A stretch of 64,000 bases of DNA from Eunapius fragilis. Lineage: Eukaryota; Porifera; Demospongiae; Spongillida; Spongillidae. Positions 15,601 through 24,631 of this stretch are shown piece by piece. Every line of letters starts with the position of its first letter. Position 1 is the stretch's first letter. The notes beneath the pieces are model-generated. The model saw nothing but the letters and a program-made list of their open reading frames with translations, was not told the DNA's origin and ran no database searches. The DNA is taken from contig OY811987.1 in NCBI GenBank assembly GCA_963681505.1, positions 5,781,014 to 5,845,013 on the forward strand. Reading direction: 5' to 3'. A program made the position numbers and the translations under genes.

Positions 15601-16399
15601 AGGAAGGGAGGGTGTCAGGTGGAGGAGGGGTGTCAGGTGAGGAGGGGAGGGTGTCAGGTAAGGAAGGGAGGGTGTCAGGTAAGGAAGGGAGGGTGTCAGG
15701 TAAGGAAGGGAGGGTGTCAGGTAAGGAAGGGAGGGTGTCAGGTAAGGAAGGGAGGGTGTCAGGTAAGGAAGGGAGGGTGTCAGGTAAGGAAGGGAGGGTG
15801 TCAGGTAAGGAAGGGAGGGTGTCAGGTAAGGAAGGGAGGGTGTCAGGTAAGGAAGGGAGGGTGTCAGGTAAGGAAGGGAGGGTGTCAGGTAAGGAAGGGA
15901 GGGTGTCAGGTAAGGAAGGGAGGGTGTCAGGATAGGAGGGAGGAGAGGGTGTCAGGTGAGGATGGAGGCTATTGGGGGTGAGGAAATTGATGGTCAGATA
16001 TAACTAATGGTTAGTAGACTCTGACGTTGCATGCCTGTTACCATGACTTCCCCCAAAAGGTGCAAGAGCTTGCAATACAGGTGAACGTCTTATCAGTTGA
16101 TGCCAGATCAGCAGTGGGGTTCCAAGTGGTCCTCTCTACTGGGCAACCAAAGTAAGGGCCTTAACTATCCTTCATCCTTCCCTCCCTCCCTCCCCCCATC
16201 CTTCCCTCACCTCTGATCTCATGTTGCCGTCAAAACCTTTACTGTGCAGCCTAGTCCAAAGCTCCACCTCCACCATTGTCATCACATCATCGGGTGCCCA
16301 GGCCACTCTCCTTGGGTACTATTTCAGCTCTCTCATAGCCAGCAGCTCATTTGCCGAATTGGAGAGGTGAGGAGAGAGGAATGCCATCTTGTTGTTATG

Positions 16400-16472
<73 letters not shown>

Positions 16473-16661
16473 TCCCTCCTTATAATCATCCATACTTTGT
16501 GACATGGATCCTGCAGTTTGTCTGCAGGTTTGTTAGATACGGTGTCTGGAGGTCAAGTAGTTGGACAGGACAGTGTTCAAGCCATAACCATCCAACTTAC
16601 CCTGGATCAGTTGATTCAAACAGCCAGCAGTATACATTCAAAGTATGGCAAACACGCACAC

Positions 16662-16700
<39 letters not shown>

Positions 16701-17007
16701 TACACATGTACACATACACGCACACACACACACACACACACTCAATTTTTCTAATTAATCCCTTAGCTACAGCGCAGTGTTTAAGAGCAATATCCAACAA
16801 ACATTTGACCGCCTTCTACAGAATCCAACCTTCAGGTGAGTGTGTTTTCAGGTGGTTGACTCCTGGGTACCCTCATTGCATACCTTGTAGTGGTCAGTCA
16901 GAGCTGTCGGCTTCCCTGAAGAGCTTTGGCTACTCCCTTCTATCTGCTCTGCAGTGTAGTGTTGATGGAAGGTGTGTGTGTATGTGTGTGTATGTGTGTG
17001 TGTGTGC

Positions 17008-17038
<31 letters not shown>

Positions 17039-20000
17039 TGTGTGTGTGTCTATGTATGTGTATGTATGTATGTATGTGTGTGTATGTATGTGTGTGTTTA
17101 TGTATGTGTATGTATGTATGTATGTATGTATGTATGTATGTATGTATGTATGTATGCATGTATGTATGTACGTATGTGTAATATTCACTCACTGTACCAT
17201 TCCTAATGATGTGATGATCTGTCTCTGTCTTCATTATGCTATCATTTCATGTCTCCAGTCAAATAGTTCGCGCTACCTCATTTTACTTGGAGGCTGTGGT
17301 AGCCTCACAGGCTGACCTCCATAACAGAGTATTCTCCAGTGGTGGAGGGATTAACTATCTTCGTCTTCCCTCCCAAGATTTGCTCAACAGTTTTGCCGTG
17401 GAGGCAAGTATAAATGTACTTGGTATCACATGACATCAAGTGATCCCGTTCTTTACACAGTGCATCCATGTGAGCTACGTGGAGTTCATAAAACAGACCA
17501 TATTTGGGCAACCAACTCTTAACAACATGGTAAGCAAAAGGCATTAATTGGTTTCTTTATAACACTGGCATTCAATCTAGTGTGACATCCATACCCACAC
17601 ATATATGCTCACACAATTATTATTAACACATCTCCTTCTAGACTTTGTCAATAGGAATTAAAGAACTGGTACCCAATGGCAAGCTAGATCATCCTGTCAC
17701 CTACAGGATCAGTTCTGGAGGTATTCACATCCTCCCAGCCAGGGACAGGTTAGTTATAGGGTGTCTATCTTTTAGATTAACGCTGGTCCCTATTATTAAT
17801 GCTCCCTTATTAATAGTCACTTATTAATGCTCACTTATTAATGCTCCCCTATTAATGCTCCCCTATTAATGCTCCCCTATTAATGCTCCCCTATTAATGC
17901 TTCCCTATTAATGCTTCCCTATTATTATTGCCGTGCAGTTGTATCTACTGGAGCACCTCTACAAATTCTTCTGGACTCTGGGTTAAGGGTGTCTCCACTG
18001 CCCTGGTGAGTTAGCCTATAGTCTCAAGCCTATCTCACCGCATAGCTTGACTAGCATACATGGTTGCCACTCCATTACCACAATCATTGTCACTGCCTCT
18101 ATATATCACACTAGGTGCCATCCGTTGCTCTAACACCAGTCATCCAGCAGACCTACGTGGACTGCCAGAGTTCTGCTCTTGGGGACCTGGCTGCTTCAGC
18201 CATTACAGATTCATATGGTTGGACCCTGCCAGCAGCAATATCATGTGCCTTTGTGATGGTAAGCTAGAGGTGATAGGTTTGTGTGTGGAGATGTGTAGGT
18301 GGTAGGCTTGTGGTACTAATGATATGTACTTCAACCATCCTCCTCCCCATATCTACATTAACACCACCCTCCTCATACCTATACTATCACCACCCTCCCC
18401 CCCAAACCTACACTATCACCATCCTCCTCCCCTACCTACACTATCACGATCCTCCCATACCTACACTATCACCATCCTCCTCCCCATACCTACACTATCA
18501 CCATCCTCCTCCCCATACCTACACTATCACCATCCTCCTCCCCATACCTACACTATCACCATCCTCCTCCCCTACCTACACTATCACCATCCTCCCATAC
18601 CTACACTATCACCATCCTCCTCCCCTACCTACACTATCACCATCCTCCTCCCCATACCTACACTATCACCATCCTCCTCCCCATACCTACACTATCACCA
18701 TCCTCCTCCCCATACCTACACTATCACCATCCTCCTCCCCATACCTACACTTACTGTTACTGAGTATGTCTCTGTAGATATTGTAAAATGCTTGACCCCG
18801 TTGCATCATAATGACATGTTGTCATATCACGTGACCTGCCATCTTGCAGTTATCTATTCTCCTGGTCATCACGATACACGTGAGCTACTTCAAGCATACC
18901 CAGAGTACTACCAGGGTCTTCATCATGCTGTGCCTCTCCGTCTTAGCCTTCCAGGTGGGCTCCAATTCAAAGTGTATAACACATTTGTTATCCCCCCACC
19001 CACCATCTTTTCCTCCTCACATTAGCTGGTTGCACTGGCAGACATGTTTGCTACCTCTGGTGTGTCTTCAGGGGGATGTGTGGCGTTAGGTGTCTTTCTT
19101 CAACTGACTGTACTGGCACAGTTTATGTGGATCTTATCATTGGTATGGCCTAGCTACCCTAGTCATTGGTATGGCCTAGCTACCCTAGTCATTGGTATGG
19201 CCTAGCTACCCTAGTCATTGGTATGGCCTAGCTACCCTAGTCATTGGTATGGCCTAGCTACCCTAGTCATTGGTATGGCCTAGCTACCCTAGTCATTGGT
19301 ATGGCCTAGCTACCCTAGTCATTGGTATGGCCTAGCTACCCTAGTCATTGGTATGGCCTAGCTACCCTAGTCATTGGTATGGCCTAGCTACCCTAGTCAT
19401 TGGTATGGCCTAGCTACCCTAGTCATTGGTATGGCCTAGCTACCCTAGTCATTGGTATGGCCTAGCTACCCTAGTCATTGGTATGGCCTAGCTACCCTAG
19501 TCATTGGTATGGCCTAGCTACCCTAGTCATTGGTATGGCCTAGCTACCCTAGTCATTGGTATGGCCTAGCTACCCTAGTCATTGGTATGGCCTAGCTACC
19601 CTAGTCATTGGTATGGCCTAGCTACCCTAGTCATTGGTATGGCCTAGCTACCCTAGTCATTGGTATGGCCTAGCTACCCTAGTCATTGGTATGGCCTAGC
19701 TACCCTAGTCATTGGTATGGCCTAGCTACCCTAGTCATTGGTATGGCCTAGCTACCCTAGTCATTGGTATGGCCTAGCTACCCTAGTCATTGGTATGGCC
19801 TAGCTACCCTAGTCATTGGTATGGCCTAGCTACCCTAGTCAGTGTTATGGCCTAGCTACCCTAGTCATTGGTATGGCCTAGCTACCCTAGTCATTGGTAT
19901 GGCCTAGCTACCCTAGTCATTGGTATGGCCTAGCTACCCTAGTCATTGGTATGGCCTAGCTACCCTAGTCATTGGTATGGCCTAGCTACCCTAGTCATTG

Positions 20001-20654
20001 GTATGGCCTAGCTACCCTAGTCATTGGTATGGCCTAGCTACCCTAGTCATTGGTATGGCCTAGCTACCCTAGTCATTGGTATGGCCTAGCTACCCTAGTC
20101 ATTGGTATGGCCTAGCTACCCTAGTCATTGGTATGGCCTAGCTACCCTAGTCATTGGTATGGCCTAGCTACCCTAGTCATTGGTATAGCCTAGCTACCCT
20201 AGTCATTGGTATAGCCTAGCTACCCTAGTCATTGGTATAGCCTAGCTACCCCAGTCACAGGGCGGAAGTTATACTCTCGACTCACTTGAAATGCTATCTC
20301 TCTCCCTTACCTCCCACCTGTAGGTTGTCAATCTCTGGCTTAACCTGATGGGACTGACCAGTGGCAGAGATCCTTTGTTTGCCTACATCCTGGCCAGTTG
20401 GGGTAACTAAACTCTAACCTAACCACTTCTTGACTCATTTCAATTGCATGCGTGCGTGTGTGTGTGTGTGTGTGTGTGCACTCTGCTTCAGGAGTGTCCA
20501 TAGTAATAGTTGTGCTCACAGTGGTGATTGGTCGCTATGGAGCCTCCTTCCAGTTCACAGATCTCTACGGACTTACTGCTGATAAATCAATGTAATACCA
20601 TCACTCCAGCACTTATGTCTCCATCTTTATATTTCCACCCCTATCCACTTCTCA

Positions 20655-20728
<74 letters not shown>

Positions 20729-21098
20729 CTGCTTCATACCCAACATACCAACAGTACTGTTGTCCACTGCCCTCCCTATAGTGGTGGCCATCATGCTGAC
20801 AGTTGGACTCCTCTCACACTCCTGCTATAACTGGTCACGTTGGGAGGACTTCCACAGCATGTACTATGACTCCTTCAACAAGAAAGGTTTGTGTTCATCC
20901 CTGTATCTATGGTAACAGCACTAACCAGGACCCATCCATCCAGACATACCACTTCTACTGACTTTCTTTGCCCTTGTGTTTGTCACGACTCTTGTCGGGG
21001 GGCTGCAAATGTATTTGACCAAGGTGTACTGGTTTGGAGCATTTGTGGCACTCAACACTATCCAGGTGACATTACCCCTCTATCATATAGCCATGGTG

Positions 21099-21184
<86 letters not shown>

Positions 21185-21886
21185 CCATTAATTTCATCTG
21201 TACAGGGAATATACGCTCTGGTGGTGTATTTCTTTTTGGGATGGCAGAAGTTGGGACTGAAGCACAAGAAGTATGGTATAGGGAACGATGTGGAGCCTCT
21301 GACCATCCCTGGGGAGCCAGACTTCTTCCAGCCAGCCTCCTCCTTCAGTAGCTCCCAACGCCACATGACTCCCTTTGCTGTGAGTGTACAGCTTCACAAT
21401 GCCACACAACCTAAATGTTCTCTCCCCCTCCCTCCTCCCCGTCTTCTTAATATTCAGCTGGAGTTGAAAGAACGTACACCACAAAGCACCACTTTTGGAC
21501 ATATTGAAACTAAAGGACCACGCATAACTCGTTCGCCACAAAGCATCACCTTTGCACAAGTCAATACAAAAGAACAGCGTACCCGTTCACCACAAACCAC
21601 ACCCATTGTACCCCTGGGGATCGATGAAGGCGTCGAGTACAAGACAGAAGATAGCGAGGTGACAAGGGAACATGAACCCACTAGGGCCAGCTGGTCGGAA
21701 GACTCAGATAACGAACTTATGGACGCCAAGTTGTATTCCATCAAGACCAACACAGCACAAGAGGACTTGGACTCTGACAGATCGTCTGTGGAAAGTGAGG
21801 TTGAATTTACATTGCGGCACAAACCATCACTCGTCTCAGAAGAATTCCAACTCAGACGAATATCCATCGCCAATACCCATCTGTGA
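552..21886 (+). CDS. ADGRV1: ADGRV1 (VLGR1/GPR98)-like adhesion GPCR, 3' part
   Basis: A very large adhesion receptor whose 5' end lies outside the window. I traced 48 exons with consistent phase: 552-721, 782-926, 1087-1228, 1337-1444, 1519-1602, 1851-2076, 2158-2298, 2497-2701, 2788-2946, 3043-3374, 4290-4410, 4589-4762, 4932-5165, 5327-5455, 5646-5810, 6395-6624, 6867-7008, 7356-7665, 7826-8523, 8580-8677, 8853-9344, 9601-9905, 10317-10448, 10541-10698, 10760-10939, 11011-11272, 11663-11881, 12035-12234, 12348-12635, 14573-14706, 15327-15525, 16060-16151, 16250-16366, 16517-16642, 16767-16835, 17259-17403, 17461-17529, 17642-17748, 17939-18005, 18115-18258, 18850-18954, 19026-19142, 20324-20402, 20492-20591, 20729-20886, 20944-21065, 21206-21379, 21458-21886 (about 2,930 residues). 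Roughly 15 Calx-beta units carry the signature (D/N)PYG-x-x-x-F. A GPS-like stretch, seven hydrophobic segments and an acidic tail follow. The tail ends LRRISIANTHL, matching my memory of human ADGRV1 (LRRIPIADTHL). In vertebrates the protein forms stereocilia ankle links and binds whirlin, harmonin and PDZD7. The intron after 17403 appears to be GC-AG. Confidence 0.9.
963..1035. repeat. Foldback element in ADGRV1 intron
   Basis: Imperfect inverted repeat of about 30 nt per arm with a short loop. The outer ends are GGTTCACACT (963) and AGTGTGAACC (1035). It lies inside the intron 927-1086. It looks like a small MITE or a hairpin; no clear target duplication was seen. Confidence 0.6.
1672..1772. 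repeat. TATG/TGTA microsatellite
   Basis: Run of TATG and TGTG repeats in the intron between exons 1519-1602 and 1851-2076 of the ADGRV1-like gene. Confidence 0.9.
2318..2487. repeat. 27-bp pyrimidine-rich minisatellite
   Basis: About six copies of a unit containing CCCCTCCCACTCCATGCTTC fill most of the intron 2299-2496. Confidence 0.9.
3395..4280. repeat. CT-rich satellite array in intron
   Basis: Nearly 900 bp of CTCCCTCCCC-type variants fill the intron 3375-4289 of the ADGRV1-like gene. It forms an uninterrupted pyrimidine strand next to the acceptor. Long open frames on both strands here are low-complexity artefacts. Confidence 0.92.
5842..6385. repeat. 19-bp minisatellite (TCCACCTCCCTCCCAACAC)
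   Basis: About 28 copies fill the intron 5811-6394. Point variants swap C/T within the unit. Confidence 0.92.
6634..6750. repeat. CA microsatellite
   Basis: Interrupted (CA)n in the intron 6625-6866. Confidence 0.95.
7050..7310. repeat. CTTCCCCTCCTC-type repeat
   Basis: Irregular CT-rich tandem repeat occupying the intron 7009-7355. Confidence 0.85.
10040..10312. repeat. 25-bp minisatellite
   Basis: About 11 copies of a unit like CCTCCTCCCCATTCCAACCA plus CTCAC, running up to the acceptor of exon 10317-10448. Confidence 0.88.
11275..11655. repeat. Minisatellite with CTTCACACTCCACCCTCTCT core
   Basis: Repeats about 28-42 bp long fill the intron 11273-11662. The true acceptor (CCTTCACAG) resembles the unit core CCTTCACAC. 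Confidence 0.85.
12795..14565. repeat. 23-bp minisatellite, about 1.7 kb
   Basis: About 70 copies of a CACCTCTCCCCACCTCCTCC-type unit fill the intron 12636-14572. Because the CT-only unit lacks stop codons, two long false open frames cross it. Confidence 0.93.
14752..15296. repeat. 24-bp minisatellite
   Basis: About 22 copies of GGATAGTGTTGGTGCCAGAG plus GGGA in the intron 14707-15326. The period is a multiple of three, so several frames stay open. Confidence 0.93.
15585..15950. repeat. 21-bp minisatellite carrying consensus 5' splice sites
   Basis: Tandem copies of GTGTCAGGTAAGGAAGGGAG(G) in the intron 15526-16059. About 13 copies contain CAG|GTAAGG in the sense orientation, a better match to consensus than the real donor (ACA|GTAAGC) just upstream. 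Confidence 0.9.
16400..16470. repeat. CA microsatellite
   Basis: Uninterrupted (CA)n in the intron 16367-16516. A second CA tract lies at 16655-16740. Confidence 0.95.
16972..17178. repeat. TATG/TGTG microsatellite
   Basis: About 200 bp of TATG repeats in the intron 16836-17258. Confidence 0.93.
17785..17925. repeat. 14-bp minisatellite (CTATTAATGCTCCC)
   Basis: About ten copies in the intron 17749-17938, directly upstream of the exon encoding the first half of the GPS. Confidence 0.85.
18335..18750. repeat. 29-bp minisatellite
   Basis: About 14 copies with the core CTACACTATCACCATCCTCC in the intron 18259-18849. Confidence 0.9.
19137..20250 (+). repeat. 26-bp minisatellite made of the exon's own 5' splice site
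   Basis: About 42 near-identical copies of a 26-bp unit (TCATTGGTATGGCCTAGCTA plus CCCTAG). The first copy is the real junction: exon 19026-19142 ends TCATTG and the intron begins GTATGG. Each unit therefore repeats 6 exonic bases plus the donor. It fills most of the intron 19143-20323. The last copies drift to GTATAG. Confidence 0.95.
20658..20727. repeat. CA microsatellite abutting an acceptor
   Basis: (CA)n whose end forms the acceptor CACACAG of exon 20729-20886. Confidence 0.95.
21102..21180. repeat. CA microsatellite
   Basis: About 39 CA units in the intron 21066-21205. Confidence 0.95.
21380..21457 (+). other. 78-nt in-frame, stop-free intron (possible exitron) in the ADGRV1-like tail
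   Basis: GTGAGTGTAC opens and TTAATATTCAG closes a 78-nt segment with a pyrimidine-rich tract. It is a multiple of three and has no stop. Splicing or retention would therefore both keep the frame and would differ by 26 residues in the cytoplasmic tail. Confidence 0.6.
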
Positions 21887-22083
21887 GACTAGTGACATCA
21901 CCTTTGGATACAGCTGTTTACAGACCAAACATGCACACACACATGCACACACTCTGTACAGTATACAGAAGATATTTTTATTTGGATGAAAGTAATATAT
22001 TTCTGTCAATATGTTGTGAGGGCAATTGGATAGCAAGTTGACGTGTGTGCAGACTTTTCAGCACACATGTGGCTGGCTACTTC

Positions 22084-23719
22084 TCATTTGACCATGGCTA
22101 CATCATCTGTAAGAACTGGTATCCCCATAGCAACAAGTTTGTCTGCTTCTACTTTGGTGTTCACAGTCCAGGCCATAAGATGGACATCCCTCTCCATCCA
22201 GTATTTCTGTACCACTCTGCAAAGACAGAGTTCACACACACACACATACACAGGTGTACAAGACCTTGGTTAAAACAGGTACTCCTGTAAATGTCCTGTA
22301 GCTACCCAATTGATATTGCGTTCACAAATAGCAAACTAAAATTGCACCCACCAGAAGCCAGCTAACCACAGACTTTAACAGAGAAAAGGTTCTTTTCTCA
22401 TAAGGTACACACACCTTCCACATGAGGTAACCCCGCCCTTTCACAACTTTCATTAGTCAGTGGTATACACTTATTGGGATTATGTCAAGCAGCTCCATCT
22501 TGCAGTTTGATCAACTAACTGTTGCCTAGCAACTACACAACAACAGATAATTGGCTAAAAGTGGGTGGGAACACATTTCACTCTCCCCACCTACATGCTA
22601 TGACCCACGTTGTGATGTCTCCAAAATACATGAATATGATGCTAAGACCTGACAGCCGCCAGAAGTAGGTGTGTGTCCACACAGACAGCAGGGCATCATA
22701 TGAAGATGCAAGCACACGCCTCCACCATTGGTGGTGACATCTAGAGCCGTTCGATTGATAAGCACAATCATTTTTCTTCATGCAGAGAGCTGTCATGATC
22801 AAAATCCATGTACCGAACCTATGTGTGTGTGTGTGTTGGGGGGGGGGGAGAGAGGTGTGTGGACAGTTAAAAGAACTATCACATCACATTATTGGCTAAC
22901 CAGGTAGGATAAAAAGGGACACCACAATGATGCGATCATACTAGTTCTTGTTCTTGGCCATGAGCTGTTTCCCATATTATAACATTGAAGTAAATCATTA
23001 CACAATTTGTGCCACACCCCTCCCCTCCCCCCCCCCCCCCCCACAGAATAAGGAAGCCCCACCAATGTTAACACTAATATTATGTTATGGTTTAACGCAG
23101 GGAGGGGTTACGCCACCTCGGCCTTCTTTTGTCACTAGTAAGGATTCAAGTACAATTCAGGCACAAACCTTACATCATAGGGATTCTCCGAGCGATGCAT
23201 TGCGTCACTTTTCACGTCCAGCAGGACAGCCATGTCAAGTTGGTCACAGAGGTCAATGGCTTCGTACAGCGTGGGAATTCGCTCTCCTGGAGACCTGGTT
23301 GTAAACGATATTACATTAGTAGTTTTATTTTATTTTAAAGAACCAAAACGCACCCAAACTCGCTTCTAAAATCCAGCTTCTTGGCTTCTTCCTACGTCAT
23401 CCCTTTTCCGTCGCTCGTTCGGTCCACGGTGAGGTGGTGCAATAGCACTGGGTGGCCATCTTTGGTAAACGTGAGGTCCACCTACTACGGTGGCCCCTTT
23501 GGATCGCGCCTTTCGAGTCCCCGCCAATGTGTGTTCCGGTGTGTCGGCTCGATGCGCGACAAACTTAGAAAGTGCTTTTCCAATAACCTGCTTCGTCCTA
23601 GCGCGGGAAACCTGAGGAATGGTCAAACAGCGTAGCAGCAGTACTATCAGCGGGATGGTAAGGCTGAGCGAGACGCTGGCCAAGGTGAGCGGACTTTCAA
23701 AGAGAAATTCCACTTCCAC
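22084..23719 (-). pseudogene. GDE1-like glycerophosphodiesterase, broken tandem copy
   Basis: A degraded duplicate of the neighbouring intact gene, in the same orientation. The first exon (about 23345-23719) matches the intact copy through the hydrophobic N-terminus and the AHRADTPE site. A 2-nt deletion near 23480 then shifts the frame, and a 12-nt deletion and point changes follow, including Asp to His in the HDLTVDRT-type motif. The later exons are still recognisable: about 23150-23300, 22900-22970, 22590-22800 and 22084-22215, the last ending in the same VLTDDVAM-K stop region. Bases 22280-22580 hold intron-like sequence with nothing identifiable. Confidence 0.75.
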
Positions 23720-24076
23720 CCATTACCTTAATTGCGGTACGGCCAAATTAATGAGGGAGCGAGTACGAGAGCTTCAGAGCCATTAGTCCAAAAAGGCACT
23801 TTCCAGAACAGTCCTACATTGAGCAAGTAAACATGTCAGTATTAAATTTGCTCAGACTGCCAAGGAGTAAACAGAATAATTGATTGCCCCCAGAATAGAC
23901 CGTAGTCTTTTGCATAACTAGGAATCTGTGTTTAATTTAAATTTTTACTTGAATTTATAACCATACATTCTGGTTGGATAAATATGTTCCGTACACACAC
24001 TACTAGAATAAAAAATGGTGTGACGTTTCTCTGCACACAATATGGTAAAAATACAAACATCTGATCATCTCACTTC

Positions 24077-24534
24077 TCATTTGGCCATGGCTACATCATC
24101 TGTAAGAACTGGTATCCCCATAGCAACAAGTTTGTCTGCTTCTACTTTGGTGTTCACAGTCCAGGCCATAAGATGGACATCCCTCTCCATCCAGTATTTC
24201 TGTACCTCTCTGCAAAGACAGAGGTCACAAAACACAATTGGGTCAACCCAATTACAGCTGCTGTACACTGGGATTGAATCACCCCATCAACCCACTCGCT
24301 CAGTGTAACCTACTCACTCAGTGATGTCTCCAAAATACATGAATATGATGCTAAGACCTGACAGCCGCCAGAAGTAGGTGTGTGTCCACACAGACAGCAG
24401 AGCATCGTACAAAGGTGCAAGTGTCTGCCTCCACCACCTGTCATGGCGATTTGAACCATCCATCTCATAGGTAAACTCATTCTTTCTCATGCACAGGGCT
24501 GTCATTATCAGAGGATCCATGTACCGCACCTGAG

Positions 24535-24631
<97 letters not shown>

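Larger units (their letters stand above)
17939..21065 (+). other. GPS remnant and seven-transmembrane module of the ADGRV1-like gene
   Basis: Exons 17939-18005 and 18115-18258 encode the GPS position: SCIYW, a later W, then VDCQSSALGDLA. This is followed by seven hydrophobic helices in exons from 18115 to 21205 onward. The helix 6-7 region (IPLLLTFFALVFVTTLVGG, then NTIQGIYALVVYF) aligns well with human ADGRV1 as I recall it. At the usual cleavage point (C-x-C-x-H-L-S/T) this protein has C-Q-S-S-A-L-G, so the histidine and the serine/threonine nucleophile are both absent. Self-cleavage therefore looks unlikely (inference). Confidence 0.8.

Noticed and set aside
16937-16955. Microexon TGTAGTGTTGATGGAAG between two ADGRV1 exons
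   Set aside because: Including its 17 nt breaks the phase of the next exon and gives a stop; direct splicing 16835 to 17259 keeps phase.
19137-20250. CRISPR-like or centromeric satellite reading of the 26-bp array
   Set aside because: There are no spacers and the unit matches the neighbouring splice junction, so intronic minisatellite is the better reading.
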